Shown piece after piece: positions 56,012 to 63,870 of a DNA stretch of 64,000 nt. This DNA is from CAYLYP01 sp964387795. GTDB taxonomy: Bacteria; Bacteroidota; Bacteroidia; Bacteroidales; UBA7960. The stretch is taken from NCBI GenBank assembly GCA_964387795.1, contig CAYLYP010000003.1, positions 38,168 through 102,167 of the forward strand, written 5' to 3'. The notes under the pieces are model-generated. The model did not search any database, was not told the origin of the DNA, and was given only the letters and a program-made list of their open reading frames with translations. Every line of letters begins with the position of its first letter. Within the stretch, counting starts at the first letter, position 1. The position numbers were made by a program, and so were the translations under genes.

Positions 56012-57436
56012 ATGGTCTTTAGCAGTATCGTCTTTTTATTGTTCTTTCTTCCTGCATTTTTAGTTACCTATTACTTTGCCGATAAGAAATACAAAAACTT
56101 CGTGATTCTGTTGTTTAGTATTTTCTTCTATAGCTGGGGGGCTCCAAAATTTATTTTTGTAATCCTGTTTACAACATTTCTTGATTTTCATTTGGTCAAA
56201 TGGATGTCCCAATCTCAAAAACAATTGCACCGAAGGTTGATCCTTACATTGTCGGTATCTGTCAACCTGGGCTTGCTTTTTTATTTTAAATATTCTAACT
56301 TTTTTATAGAGAATGTCAATTCCATATTATCAGTTTTCGGCAGCAATCATATACAATGGACAAAATTAGTACTGCCCATAGGGATTTCCTTTTATACTTT
56401 CGAAACAATTACGTATGTGGTTGACGTTTACAGACGAGTCCATAAGCCCTTGGACAATTTTTGGGATTATCAGCTATATATCATTTTATTTCCGAAACTC
56501 ATTGCCGGCCCTATTATCCGTTATCACGATCTGGCAGACCAGATTAAAGACCGCACCCATAATGATACAATTGATAATAGGTTAACAGGTTTTTACCGTT
56601 TTGTAATTGGCCTGGCAAAAAAGGTCCTTATTGCCAACCACATGGGACTGCAAGCTGATACAATTTTTTCAATGGACTACGCCAGCATTGATACATATAC
56701 TGCATGGATTGGAATATTGGCTTACACCTTTCAAATTTATTTCGATTTTTCAGGATATTCTGATATGGCAATAGGACTTGCTAAAATGATTGGTTTTAAA
56801 TTTCCTGAAAACTTTAATAATCCATATATTTCAAGAAGTATAACCGAATTTTGGCGACGTTGGCATATTTCTCTTGGGGCCTGGATGCGTAATTATTTAT
56901 ACATCCCATTGGGAGGAAATAAAGTTTCTACTAAGAGACGCTTGTATTTCAACCTTTGGTTTGTCTTTCTCGCTTCTGGTTTATGGCATGGTGCATCATG
57001 GAGTTTCATAATTTGGGGTGCATATCATGGTTTGTTTTTAGTTTTGGAACGAAGCTTCTTAATTAATATCTATAATAAAATTGGCAAATTACCCAGTACA
57101 ATTATCACATTTTTCATAGTAGTGATTGGGTGGGTTTTTTTCAGGGTCGAAAAAGTATCAGATGCGTTTGCTTATTTAAAACGTATGTTTTCATTTGATT
57201 TCAACCATACATTATCGTTTGGTTATGAATTCTATACGTTTTTTGCCATTGCAGTTTTCTTTGCCTTTTTTACATATTTCAATAAAGGCCAAAAAATTCA
57301 AGATGCAATTTATTTTGATGATTATAGCAATAAAAAGCATTTTGCTATAATTACTACATCTGCAATGCTTTTAATACTTTGCATCAGCTCCATCACAGCT
57401 TTTGGTTTTAATCCGTTTATTTATTTCAGGTTTTAA
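56012..57436 (+). CDS. MBOAT-family O-acyltransferase (AlgI-like)
   Basis: A 474-aa polytopic inner-membrane acyltransferase. The family signature is clear: IYFDFSGYSDMAIGLAKMIG, ITEFWRRWHISLGAWMRNYL, YIPLGGNK and the catalytic His in GLWHGASWSFIIWGAYHG. AlgI-type proteins bring acyl groups across the membrane for O-acetylation of exopolysaccharides. The gene is two nt before an AlgX/AlgJ-like partner, the usual arrangement. No polysaccharide synthesis genes are nearby, so the polymer is unknown. Confidence 0.93.
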   Translation: MVFSSIVFLLFFLPAFLVTYYFADKKYKNFVILLFSIFFYSWGAPKFIFVILFTTFLDFHLVKWMSQSQKQLHRRLILTLSVSVNLGLLFYFKYSNFFIENVNSILSVFGSNHIQWTKLVLPIGISFYTFETITYVVDVYRRVHKPLDNFWDYQLYIILFPKLIAGPIIRYHDLADQIKDRTHNDTIDNRLTGFYRFVIGLAKKVLIANHMGLQADTIFSMDYASIDTYTAWIGILAYTFQIYFDFSGYSDMAIGLAKMIGFKFPENFNNPYISRSITEFWRRWHISLGAWMRNYLYIPLGGNKVSTKRRLYFNLWFVFLASGLWHGASWSFIIWGAYHGLFLVLERSFLINIYNKIGKLPSTIITFFIVVIGWVFFRVEKVSDAFAYLKRMFSFDFNHTLSFGYEFYTFFAIAVFFAFFTYFNKGQKIQDAIYFDDYSNKKHFAIITTSAMLLILCISSITAFGFNPFIYFRF

Positions 57437-57438
57437 TC

Positions 57439-58749
57439 ATGAAAAACAGATCCATCAAAATAAGAAAGGCATTGTTGTTTTTAATATTGGTCCTGCTAAT
57501 TTTACCATTTTTTCAGGCTAAATTTAATATTGTTAAGCTTAGCCCTTTAAAGGGAGCTATAACAGAACCTGTAAAAAATTACTTTAGTGTTAATGAATGG
57601 TTTTCGGGCAATTATCAGGAGCAAAAAGAAAAATATCTTAATGAGACTTTTGGTTTCAGGAGTTTTTTTATTAGGGTCAACAATCAAATTTCATTCAGTC
57701 TGTTTAACAAAGCCAGGGCGAATGGGGTAATTGTTGGTAAAAAGAATTATCTTTTTGAAGAGAACTATATAAAAGCATACTATGGTGCTGACTATATTGG
57801 TTACGACAGTATAATGCACAGGACAGAACGTTTAAAATTTATTCAGGATACATTAACAAAGCTTGATAAAAATATAATCCTGGTTTTTGCAGCAGGTAAA
57901 GGTTCATTTTATCCAGAGTATTTCCCCGAAAAGTACAAAACCGAAAAACAGAAGACCAATTACGAAACCCATATTGAGCTGGCGCAACAATTGGGTCTTT
58001 CATATATTGATTTCAATAATTACTTTTTAGAAAACAAAAACAAATCCCAATATCCCCTTTACCCCCAATATGGCATACATTGGAGTTATTACGGCATGGG
58101 ACTGGCTGCTGATTCAATAATACGGTTTATAGAAAATACCCGTAATATTGATATGCCAAATTTATATTGGGATCAAATTGAAATTGCCCAACCTAAAGAA
58201 AGTGATTATGATATTGCTGATGGAATGAATATTTTACGCAAACTAAAATCTTTCAACATGGCTTATCCCAATATTCAGATCCAATCAGATTCAGGAAAAA
58301 CAAAACCTTCTGTATTAGTTGTCGCCGATAGTTATTATTGGGGCATGTTCAACTTCGGAATATCAAATGCCTTTGCAAATAGTCACTTCTGGTTTTACAA
58401 CAAACAAATTTACCCTGATAGCTATAATTCCCCCATTGAAACAAGTCAAGTTAATTTAAAGGAACAAATTGAAAACCACGATGTTATTATAATTATGGCA
58501 ACAGAAGCTACATTGCCTGATTTTGGCTGGGGTTTTATTGAAAATACATATAACCTTTTTAAAGGTATAAAAAGCAAAGACGAATTTGATGCTGAATTTC
58601 AAACTAAAGTTGTCAATATGCGCAATTATATCAAAACTGATAAAAAATGGATGCAAGATATTGAAAAGAAAGCAGCCTTAAATAAAGTTAGCGTTGATTC
58701 GATGGTAACATTGGATGCCATTTGGCAAATACAGCATGAAAATCAATAG
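57439..58749 (+). CDS. AlgX/AlgJ-like SGNH O-acetyltransferase partner
   Basis: A 436-aa protein with one N-terminal membrane anchor (ALLFLILVLLILPFF) and a periplasmic SGNH-like domain. ILVFAAGKGSFYPEYFPEKY is followed by the family's HWSYYGMGLAADSI segment (conserved His) and VLVVADSYYWGMFNFGI, which supplies the Asp-Ser of the SGNH-like site. It likely transfers the acyl group delivered by the AlgI-like protein to a polymer outside the membrane. Confidence 0.87.
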   Translation: MKNRSIKIRKALLFLILVLLILPFFQAKFNIVKLSPLKGAITEPVKNYFSVNEWFSGNYQEQKEKYLNETFGFRSFFIRVNNQISFSLFNKARANGVIVGKKNYLFEENYIKAYYGADYIGYDSIMHRTERLKFIQDTLTKLDKNIILVFAAGKGSFYPEYFPEKYKTEKQKTNYETHIELAQQLGLSYIDFNNYFLENKNKSQYPLYPQYGIHWSYYGMGLAADSIIRFIENTRNIDMPNLYWDQIEIAQPKESDYDIADGMNILRKLKSFNMAYPNIQIQSDSGKTKPSVLVVADSYYWGMFNFGISNAFANSHFWFYNKQIYPDSYNSPIETSQVNLKEQIENHDVIIIMATEATLPDFGWGFIENTYNLFKGIKSKDEFDAEFQTKVVNMRNYIKTDKKWMQDIEKKAALNKVSVDSMVTLDAIWQIQHENQ

Positions 58750-58768
58750 GCCATCGCAAGTCATGGTC

Positions 58769-58840
58769 CCGAACAGGGTGGTTCAAAAGATGAGGGGAAA
58801 GGATTGGTGCTTTGGTGCAGGAGGCTTCACAGGTTTTTGA
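58769..58840 (+). repeat. Hairpin repeat H, partial copy 6
   Basis: GGTTCAAAAGATGAGGGGAA AGGATTGGTGCTTTGGTGCA, reverse complement of the 26.8-kb family. Outer left arm missing. Confidence 0.65.
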
Positions 58841-59044
58841 TAATTATACATACATTTGACTTATAACCATTTAGGGTAAAATACCCTGATTTAATAGCTT
58901 TATTAGAGGACAATGTATAGTAAAAATTCATTAACATTTATTATGATAAACAATTTCGACTATTAAGTTGACAATCAATCATTTATTATTTTCACATAGT
59001 TAATACATGTTAATTTTATGTTACTATATGTTAATAATAATTAT

Positions 59045-59545
59045 TTAACAAGCTGGTTTTCAATATCATGGATAGGTCACGGTATTACCAAGGATATACC
59101 AAGGTCTTATCAGGTTCAGTATCGTCCATGTGGATAGTGGAGAAATAGTGGAGAAGGTAATATTTTGTTCGTGAGATGAACACGGTTTGGTTCCCATCGC
59201 CTGATTATTAATATGTAACTCGTAGAGACGCACGGTTGTGCGTCTAATAACGTTATACATCAATCACGGTTGTGCGTCTCTCATGGTTGTTCATTCCTAA
59301 CATCCGCCGGAGACGCACGGCAGTGCGTCTCTACGGTTTGATTGTATAACAATTGCAATTTGTGTCTGTATATTTTTAAACCGATGGTATGTTAATCTGT
59401 TTTTATGGCAAATCCATCAGGGATAGGTTTCATCCTTTCATGTATTGTAATTTTTGAATACAATTATAATATCAGGATGGCCTCCGGTTTTAAGGAGCAT
59501 TTTATGATGGCATAGATGTAATAATGTTTACTTAACCATTCCAGG
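59045..59545 (+). repeat. 480-bp inverted repeat element, copy B
   Basis: Reverse-orientation match to 32941-33425. The centre (59220-59335) carries GTAGAGACGCACGG-type palindromes in a different arrangement: stems near 59222-59250 and 59313-59337. No coding frame is conserved between copies. Confidence 0.7.
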
Positions 59546-59624
59546 AAAAATCATATTACAATACCTAAACAACCTGACATAGTCAAAAGATTTTATTCAC
59601 TATTCCCTCATTAGCACGTAAAAC

Positions 59625-59701
59625 ATTTTCTGTTAAAACAATATCATTTATCGCTTTTTTGATATTTTTGTGGGGGAAAACAGGGAATAGAATCCCTAAC
59701 G
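59625..59701 (+). promoter_or_regulatory. Promoter-like repeat P, copy b
   Basis: TCGCTTTTTTGATATTTTTG with box TATTTTTG at 59663-59670, then GTGGGGGAAAACAGGGAATA GAATCCCTAAC. Precedes the 59753 and 60124 genes. Confidence 0.65.
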
Positions 59702-59752
59702 TTAGCGCTAATGCCAAAACGACATTTGGACATTTGATTCGAGAACTTAAAT

Positions 59753-60061
59753 ATGGATCTTACGATATTAAATAAAGACAAAAGCCTAAAGAGAATTGTT
59801 GACTTGCTTTTGGACAAGTATGGAGACCAAATCCTGATAAAAGATTTTTGGGAGGCTGACCTTTGTGCAATAGGATTATGCGACAAGATCCAAAAGCATT
59901 TGATTTATATTTCTACACTTGGATTACCAATCGATAGATTTAATATTGTTTTGGAGGATTTGACTGACAATAAGGAAAATCTAATTCACGTTGGCGAATT
60001 TAACGATATAACAATTGATAGATTAGAGAGTATATTGAAAAACCATTTAATGATTGATTAA
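59753..60061 (+). CDS. Small hypothetical protein
   Basis: A 102-aa soluble alpha/beta protein I do not recognise. It starts MDLTILNKDKSLKRIVDLLL and contains FWEADLCAIGLCDKIQKHLIYI and a C-terminal NDITIDRLESILKNHL. Located between a promoter repeat and the PD-(D/E)xK-like gene 62 nt downstream, same strand. May be an inhibitor or partner of that protein. Confidence 0.65.
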   Translation: MDLTILNKDKSLKRIVDLLLDKYGDQILIKDFWEADLCAIGLCDKIQKHLIYISTLGLPIDRFNIVLEDLTDNKENLIHVGEFNDITIDRLESILKNHLMID

Positions 60062-60123
60062 AAAATGCACTAAGCGCTAACAGTGTGTCATGCAGGGATA
60101 CTGCAAAATGAAAGCTTAAGTTA

Positions 60124-61023
60124 ATGAAGAAATCACTTTTTGAGCAATTCATCGAGATACATCCAGAATTTATAGGTGATATAGATTCACTCCCAAATAT
60201 CTTTTCAACTAGATTTAAAAACAAATTTAAAGCCGAGAATAACAAAACTAATTTTCTATCACTTTTATCAGAATTTAGATTTGTAGAATTTTTTGTGAAA
60301 GAAGGTTTAACTTTTGATTATGATACAACCTATAAAAATCTGAAACCTGACATAAGAATAAAACTAAACGAGCAAGAAATCATTGGAGATATAAAAAGAT
60401 TTAACCTATCTGAGAATGACCAAATAAAAGAGGATTTCTTTTATCGACTTGCAAGTAGTTTAAAAAGTATATACAAACCTTATTATGTTAGGATAAAACA
60501 AACAAAACCCTTTGTATACAACACAATTGATGTTGATGAAATAAAAAACAATTTCAAGATTTGGGTAAGTAGAGAAAACATAAATGTAGGAGACACATAC
60601 TATTTTAAGGATTTGTTTTCAATTGAAGTTACTAAACTGAAAGGAGTCAGAGACTATATTCTTTTTTCCTATAGTACTTTAGGTAATAAGATTAATCCAA
60701 ACAAGATATTAAATATCGTTAGAGATAAAATAACAACATATGAGGAAGCTTTTATCGATAAGGGAATACCCTTCTTCGTTTGTGTTGATATGGTTTTCGA
60801 AGCAATGATTGATCCTGAAGACTTTGAAGTAAAATATCTTGGCGGACTATCATTGAATATTGACGATTCAACAGAATCATTTAACTTGGGCAAATTCTAT
60901 AATGATACTAAGTTTGAAAAAATTATTGGGATACTTCTACGATATAATGGCGATTTTTATTGGGTAAGAAATCCCAGACATCAAAAGGTGTTAAATTTTA
61001 AAACAACAAAAGAGATTAAATAA
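60124..61023 (+). CDS. Putative PD-(D/E)xK nuclease-like protein
   Basis: A 299-aa soluble protein. The N-terminal half has a restriction-endonuclease-like motif set: SEFRFVEFFVKEGL (acidic helix), then LKPDIRIKLNEQEIIGDIKR, where PD and the later DxK (D-I-K) are spaced as in PD-(D/E)xK enzymes. The rest (IEVTKLKGVRDYILFSYSTL; PFFVCVDMVFEAMIDPEDF) is alpha/beta. Not a family I can name. The context (toxin-antitoxin and repeat-bounded modules) suggests a defence or toxin role. Confidence 0.7.
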   Translation: MKKSLFEQFIEIHPEFIGDIDSLPNIFSTRFKNKFKAENNKTNFLSLLSEFRFVEFFVKEGLTFDYDTTYKNLKPDIRIKLNEQEIIGDIKRFNLSENDQIKEDFFYRLASSLKSIYKPYYVRIKQTKPFVYNTIDVDEIKNNFKIWVSRENINVGDTYYFKDLFSIEVTKLKGVRDYILFSYSTLGNKINPNKILNIVRDKITTYEEAFIDKGIPFFVCVDMVFEAMIDPEDFEVKYLGGLSLNIDDSTESFNLGKFYNDTKFEKIIGILLRYNGDFYWVRNPRHQKVLNFKTTKEIK

Positions 61024-61033
61024 TGCACGAACA

Positions 61034-61230
61034 CACAATAAATAGGGCTTCATGTGGTCGGAACGACCCAGCATGTTGCGCCAGCTAATGAGCGATAGCG
61101 AATAAGCCCAGCTTGAACTAATCCCGCGGGATAGCACAATGGTTTTTAAAGGGCTTGGGAATGGTTTTTTAAAAGGAAAGCATGGAGGTGAAGGTTTTTT
61201 GATAAGAAGTTTAGTGGGGCTTAGTTCCAC
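61034..61230 (+). repeat. 197-bp repeat with 65-nt three-stem element E1 (copy a)
   Basis: The 65-nt core at 61045-61109 folds as outer stem GGGCTT/AAGCCC, inner hairpin GGTCG-GAA-CGACC and second hairpin GCTA/TAGC. The remaining part (ATCCCGCGGGAT palindrome, then GGTTTTTTAAAAGGAAAGCA) matches 62713-62910 almost base for base. Confidence 0.85.
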
Positions 61231-61260
61231 TAGTTTTTATTTACTATTTTTCCCATTCGC

Positions 61261-61344
61261 ACAAAAAACATTTTCAGCTAAAACATTTTCATTTAACGCT
61301 TTTTTGATATTTTTGTGCGGGGAAAATGAATAAAATCCCTAACG
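61261..61344 (+). promoter_or_regulatory. Promoter-like repeat P, copy c
   Basis: GCTTTTTTGATATTTTTG with box at 61308-61315, then GTGCGGGGAAAATGAATAAA ATCCCTAACG. Precedes the 61378 gene. Confidence 0.65.
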
Positions 61345-61377
61345 AATTGTGCCGCATATTAAATAGCCCCTGCAACT

Positions 61378-61641
61378 ATGGAAACAAATGAAATATTAAG
61401 AGAACAGATTTTTGAGATTATAAAAAATCAACTCATGAGCAATGACCCTCCTGAGACAAAAGCCACATATGACAGATTGATAAAAAGCGGATTTGATGAT
61501 TTCCAAACCAAACAACTGATTGGACAATGTTTAGCTGTCGAATTATTTGATGTTATGAAATTCGGGAAACCGTATAATAATGAGCGATATATTAAAAATT
61601 TAAAAGCATTGCCAGAAAGACCATTTGATAAAATAAAATGA
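61378..61641 (+). CDS. Small conserved hypothetical protein
   Basis: An 87-aa alpha-helical cytoplasmic protein: IFEIIKNQLMSNDPPETKAT, YDRLIKSGFDDFQTKQLIGQ, CLAVELFDVMKFGKPYNNER. The NDPPET...I..CLA.E.F pattern is one I have seen in small proteins across bacteria, but no function is known. First coding frame after promoter repeat copy c. Confidence 0.75.
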   Translation: METNEILREQIFEIIKNQLMSNDPPETKATYDRLIKSGFDDFQTKQLIGQCLAVELFDVMKFGKPYNNERYIKNLKALPERPFDKIK

Positions 61642-61642
61642 T

Positions 61643-61855
61643 TCAGAAAAACTTGATTTAAAGAAAATTGTAGTAATAGTTTCAATCGTGATAATGATTG
61701 CAGGTATTGCAGGAATGTTTTATTGTCTTCCATTTTTATATTCAGCTCGGATTGAGGATTTAGTTGGAGCAGGATTTCCTTTTCTTGCAGGTTCTGTCTT
61801 GTTGATTTTCTGTTTGAAAGGAAATCGCCCGCAATTACTTACTGGCTTATTGTAA
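61643..61855 (+). pseudogene. Small two-TM membrane protein frame lacking a proper start
   Basis: One frame encodes SEKLDLKKIVVIVSIVIMIA, GIAGMFYCLPFLYSARIEDL and VGAGFPFLAGSVLLIFCLKG to a stop at 61853, typical of a small two-helix membrane protein. No ATG in frame precedes SEKL; an ATG one frame off overlaps the previous stop (ATGA) and hits a stop after seven codons. First in-frame ATG is at 61694. Either a frameshift or a start lost by mutation. Confidence 0.5.
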
Positions 61856-61897
61856 ACGTTTTGGTTAATTTCGGATTGAAAATATCACAAAAAACAC

Positions 61898-61928
61898 TTG
61901 CAAGAACGTATCGAATTAGATACCTTTG
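61898..61928 (+). promoter_or_regulatory. Promoter of DUF4160/HTH pair
   Basis: TTG (61898-61900), 20-nt spacer, TACCTTTG (61921-61928): a full match to the Bacteroidetes sigma-ABfr consensus, 16 nt before the ATG at 61945. Confidence 0.75.
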
Positions 61929-61944
61929 AAATAAAAATTCTCTA

Positions 61945-62181
61945 ATGCCAACGATTGACTCTTTTAATGGAATCAAGATTTGCATATACAACGGAGAACA
62001 CAGACCTCCTCACATTCATACAGAATATAATGAATTTGAAATCTTGATTCAAATCGAAGATTCAGTAATTTATGCAGGAGATTTGCCAAACAAACAATTG
62101 AAATTGGTTTTCGATTGGCTATCAGGTAATTCAGCTTGGGCTTTAGAAGTGTTTTATGAACTTAATCCACAATTGAAATGA
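61945..62181 (+). CDS. DUF4160 protein, likely toxin of a type II-like pair
   Basis: A 78-aa DUF4160 protein: FNGIKICIYNGEHRPPHIHT, ILIQIEDSVIYAGDLPNKQL. The HRPPHIH motif is diagnostic. DUF4160 genes regularly pair with DUF2442 genes. Overlaps the next gene by four bases (ATGA). Confidence 0.9.
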   Translation: MPTIDSFNGIKICIYNGEHRPPHIHTEYNEFEILIQIEDSVIYAGDLPNKQLKLVFDWLSGNSAWALEVFYELNPQLK

Positions 62182-62699
62182 GACGGAAGATTAAAATACC
62201 AAGAGTGTTAAAAATCAATTGGATTAAAGAATTATCTATTTCGGTGGTTTTTAACAATGGAGAATCAAGAATAATTGATTTCAGAAAGCTATTTAATGAA
62301 ATTGGGATCAAAGAAAGTTCACCAGCCTATAAACTTTTCGAACAGACTGAATTTGAAAAGGTCGAACTTATTGGCAATACATTGTCATGGTCAAATGTTG
62401 AGCAATTTATCACGTTGAAAAACAGGGAAAAACAAAAAGTACCTTTTGAAATTGGTGCAGACATTTTGCTGAAATATAGTCAACCAGAGAAAACCGATTT
62501 AATGATTAAAATTGGGAGAATCGTTCGGGAAGCACGAATCGAAGCGGGAATGTCGCAACAGGAGTTAGCATTAGTTAGTGGAACTTCGAGGACTTACATA
62601 TCAAGAATTGAGAATGACCGTACTGATATTGAGTTAGCGACCCTGTGTAAAATCATTGAGACAGGTTTGGGGAAAAGACTAGAGATTCTTATTAAATAG
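62178..62699 (+). CDS. DUF2442-like protein fused to XRE HTH, likely antitoxin
   Basis: A 173-aa protein. The N-terminal ~85 aa resemble DUF2442 (LSISVVFNNGESRIIDFRKL, VELIGNTLSW). The C-terminal ~65 aa form a Cro/C1-type helix-turn-helix (IGRIVREARIEAGMSQQELA, LVSGTSRTYISRIENDRT). Expected to bind DNA and autoregulate the operon promoter at 61898-61928 while neutralising the DUF4160 partner; this role is inferred from gene pairing. Confidence 0.87.
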   Translation: MRRKIKIPRVLKINWIKELSISVVFNNGESRIIDFRKLFNEIGIKESSPAYKLFEQTEFEKVELIGNTLSWSNVEQFITLKNREKQKVPFEIGADILLKYSQPEKTDLMIKIGRIVREARIEAGMSQQELALVSGTSRTYISRIENDRTDIELATLCKIIETGLGKRLEILIK

Positions 62700-62712
62700 A
62701 AAAACAACTATC

Positions 62713-62910
62713 CACAATAAATAGGGTTTTATGTGGTAGGAACGACCCGGCATGTTGCGCCAGCTAATGAGCGATAGCGAATAAGCCCAGTTTGAACTAA
62801 TCCCGCGGGATAGCACTATGGTTTTTAATGGGCTTGGGAATGGTTTTTTAAAAGGAAAGCATGGAGCTGAAGCTTTTTTGATAAGAAGTTCAGTGCAGCT
62901 AAGTTCAAAT
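62713..62910 (+). repeat. 197-bp repeat with 65-nt element E1 (copy b)
   Basis: Core 62724-62788: outer stem GGGTTT/AAGCCC with a G-U pair preserving the fold, GCTA/TAGC hairpin intact, inner hairpin with one mismatch. It directly follows the HTH gene (14 nt after the stop), as copy a follows the 60124 gene. Confidence 0.85.
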
Positions 62911-62966
62911 AAATTAGGGGCAAGGGGAAGAAAATCGAAACGCTTTACTTCGAATATAATAATCCT

Positions 62967-62974
62967 TATCTTTG
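62967..62974 (+). promoter_or_regulatory. -7 box of RelE/ParE-type module
   Basis: TATCTTTG, full match to TAnnTTTG, 22 nt before the ATG at 62996; no clear -33 TTG. Here the gene-specific promoter replaces the P repeat. Confidence 0.6.
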
Positions 62975-62995
62975 CAAAGAGAAAAAAGTAAAACA

Positions 62996-63238
62996 ATGGA
63001 CATTCAAGCAAGAAAGATACTCTTTGTTCAAGAATTCCTTAGAGTTGCTGACGAAGAACTTGTCACTAAACTTGAAAGGGTACTTCGAATTGAAAGAAAG
63101 AAAAAACTTGAAGAAGAGTTGAGTCCTATGACAATGAAAGAATTCAATGAAATCATAGATAAATCCGAGGATGATTTTAAAAATGAAAGAGTTACAGAAG
63201 CACGAAATCTTCTTAACCAAATTGATAAATGGAAGTAA
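62996..63238 (+). CDS. Antitoxin of RelE/ParE-type pair
   Basis: An 80-aa charged helical protein (MDIQARKILFVQEFLRVADE, LEEELSPMTMKEFNEIIDKS, ALLNQIDKWK-like end). The ATG at 62996 is preferred over one at 62972, which would precede the end of the -7 box. Overlaps the toxin by 10 nt. The ending, with an acidic helix before a basic end, is typical of antitoxins of this class. Confidence 0.82.
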   Translation: MDIQARKILFVQEFLRVADEELVTKLERVLRIERKKKLEEELSPMTMKEFNEIIDKSEDDFKNERVTEARNLLNQIDKWK

Positions 63239-63543
63239 AGGTCCTTTGGTCTGATACATCTCTTGTTCAACTCCAAGAGATATTTGATTATTATAGTATT
63301 AAAGCAAGCCATAGTGTCGCCAGAAAAATCGTTAAAGGAATTATTAAGAAATCCATCCTGTTAGAATCAAATCCATTAATTGGTGTAAAAGAACCCTTAT
63401 TACTTGATAGGCCATTTGAATATCGCTTTATTGTTGAAAATAATTACAAAATCATATACAGGTTTAATGACAATATTGCTAGAATTGTTTCCGTATTTGA
63501 TTGTAGACAAAATCCCCAAAAGCTAGAAAGAATAGAGAAATAA
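63229..63543 (+). CDS. RelE/ParE-family toxin
   Basis: A 104-aa toxin of the RelE/ParE superfamily: VLWSDTSLVQLQEIFDYYSI, IIKKSILLESNPLIGVKEPL, YRFIVENNYKIIYRFNDNIA, IVSVFDCRQNPQKL. The YKIIYR and VFDCRQNP motifs are characteristic. Whether it acts as an mRNA interferase or on gyrase cannot be read from sequence. Confidence 0.92.
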   Translation: MEVKVLWSDTSLVQLQEIFDYYSIKASHSVARKIVKGIIKKSILLESNPLIGVKEPLLLDRPFEYRFIVENNYKIIYRFNDNIARIVSVFDCRQNPQKLERIEK

Positions 63544-63560
63544 CCCCCAACCCTTAATAA

Positions 63561-63600
63561 TAGTGCTTCATGTGGTTGGCACGACCCGGCATGTTGCACT
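63561..63600 (+). repeat. 65-nt element E1, partial copy c
   Basis: GTGCTTCATGTGGTTGGCAC GACCCGGCATGTTGCAC; the inner hairpin keeps a G-U-compensated stem. The outer right arm is lost. Lies 18 nt after the RelE/ParE toxin stop. Confidence 0.75.
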
Positions 63601-63714
63601 AACTATTGAACATTAGGGGATAATTGGTCAATAGTAAATGATGCATTTCCGGATGATTATAAAACCTTTTACCAATAGCAGCAAGGCTGGTTCATTTTTA
63701 TTAGGCTATTAGTA

Positions 63715-63801
63715 ATTAAAACATTTTCTGTTAAAACATTAGCATCTATCGCTTTTTTGATATTTTTGTGCATGGGAGACTTGAATAAAATCCCTAACGT
63801 T
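63715..63801 (+). promoter_or_regulatory. Promoter-like repeat P, copy d
   Basis: TCGCTTTTTTGATATTTTTG with box at 63761-63768, then GTGCATGGGAGACTTGAATA AAATCCCTAACGTT. Precedes the 63871 gene. Confidence 0.65.
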
Positions 63802-63852
63802 GTACACCATTCTAAAATGAAAGAAAACAAGCGATTTGACATAGAAATTTTG

Positions 63853-63860
63853 TAAATTTG
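63853..63860 (+). promoter_or_regulatory. -7 box before last gene
   Basis: TAAATTTG ten bases before the ATG at 63871; a TTTG at 63835-63838 is closer (14-nt spacer) than consensus. Confidence 0.4.
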
Positions 63861-63870
63861 AAATATAAAT

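Noticed and set aside
59066..59263. Minus-strand frame in the 480-bp element
   Set aside because: The frame is not conserved in the other copy and is disrupted by the palindromic core.
61034..63801. Integron cassette array with attC sites
   Set aside because: The 3' elements and the CCCTAACGTT blocks do not give convincing attC core-site pairs (RYYYAAC/GTTRRRY), and no IntI-type integrase is in the window. Kept only as a cassette-like arrangement.
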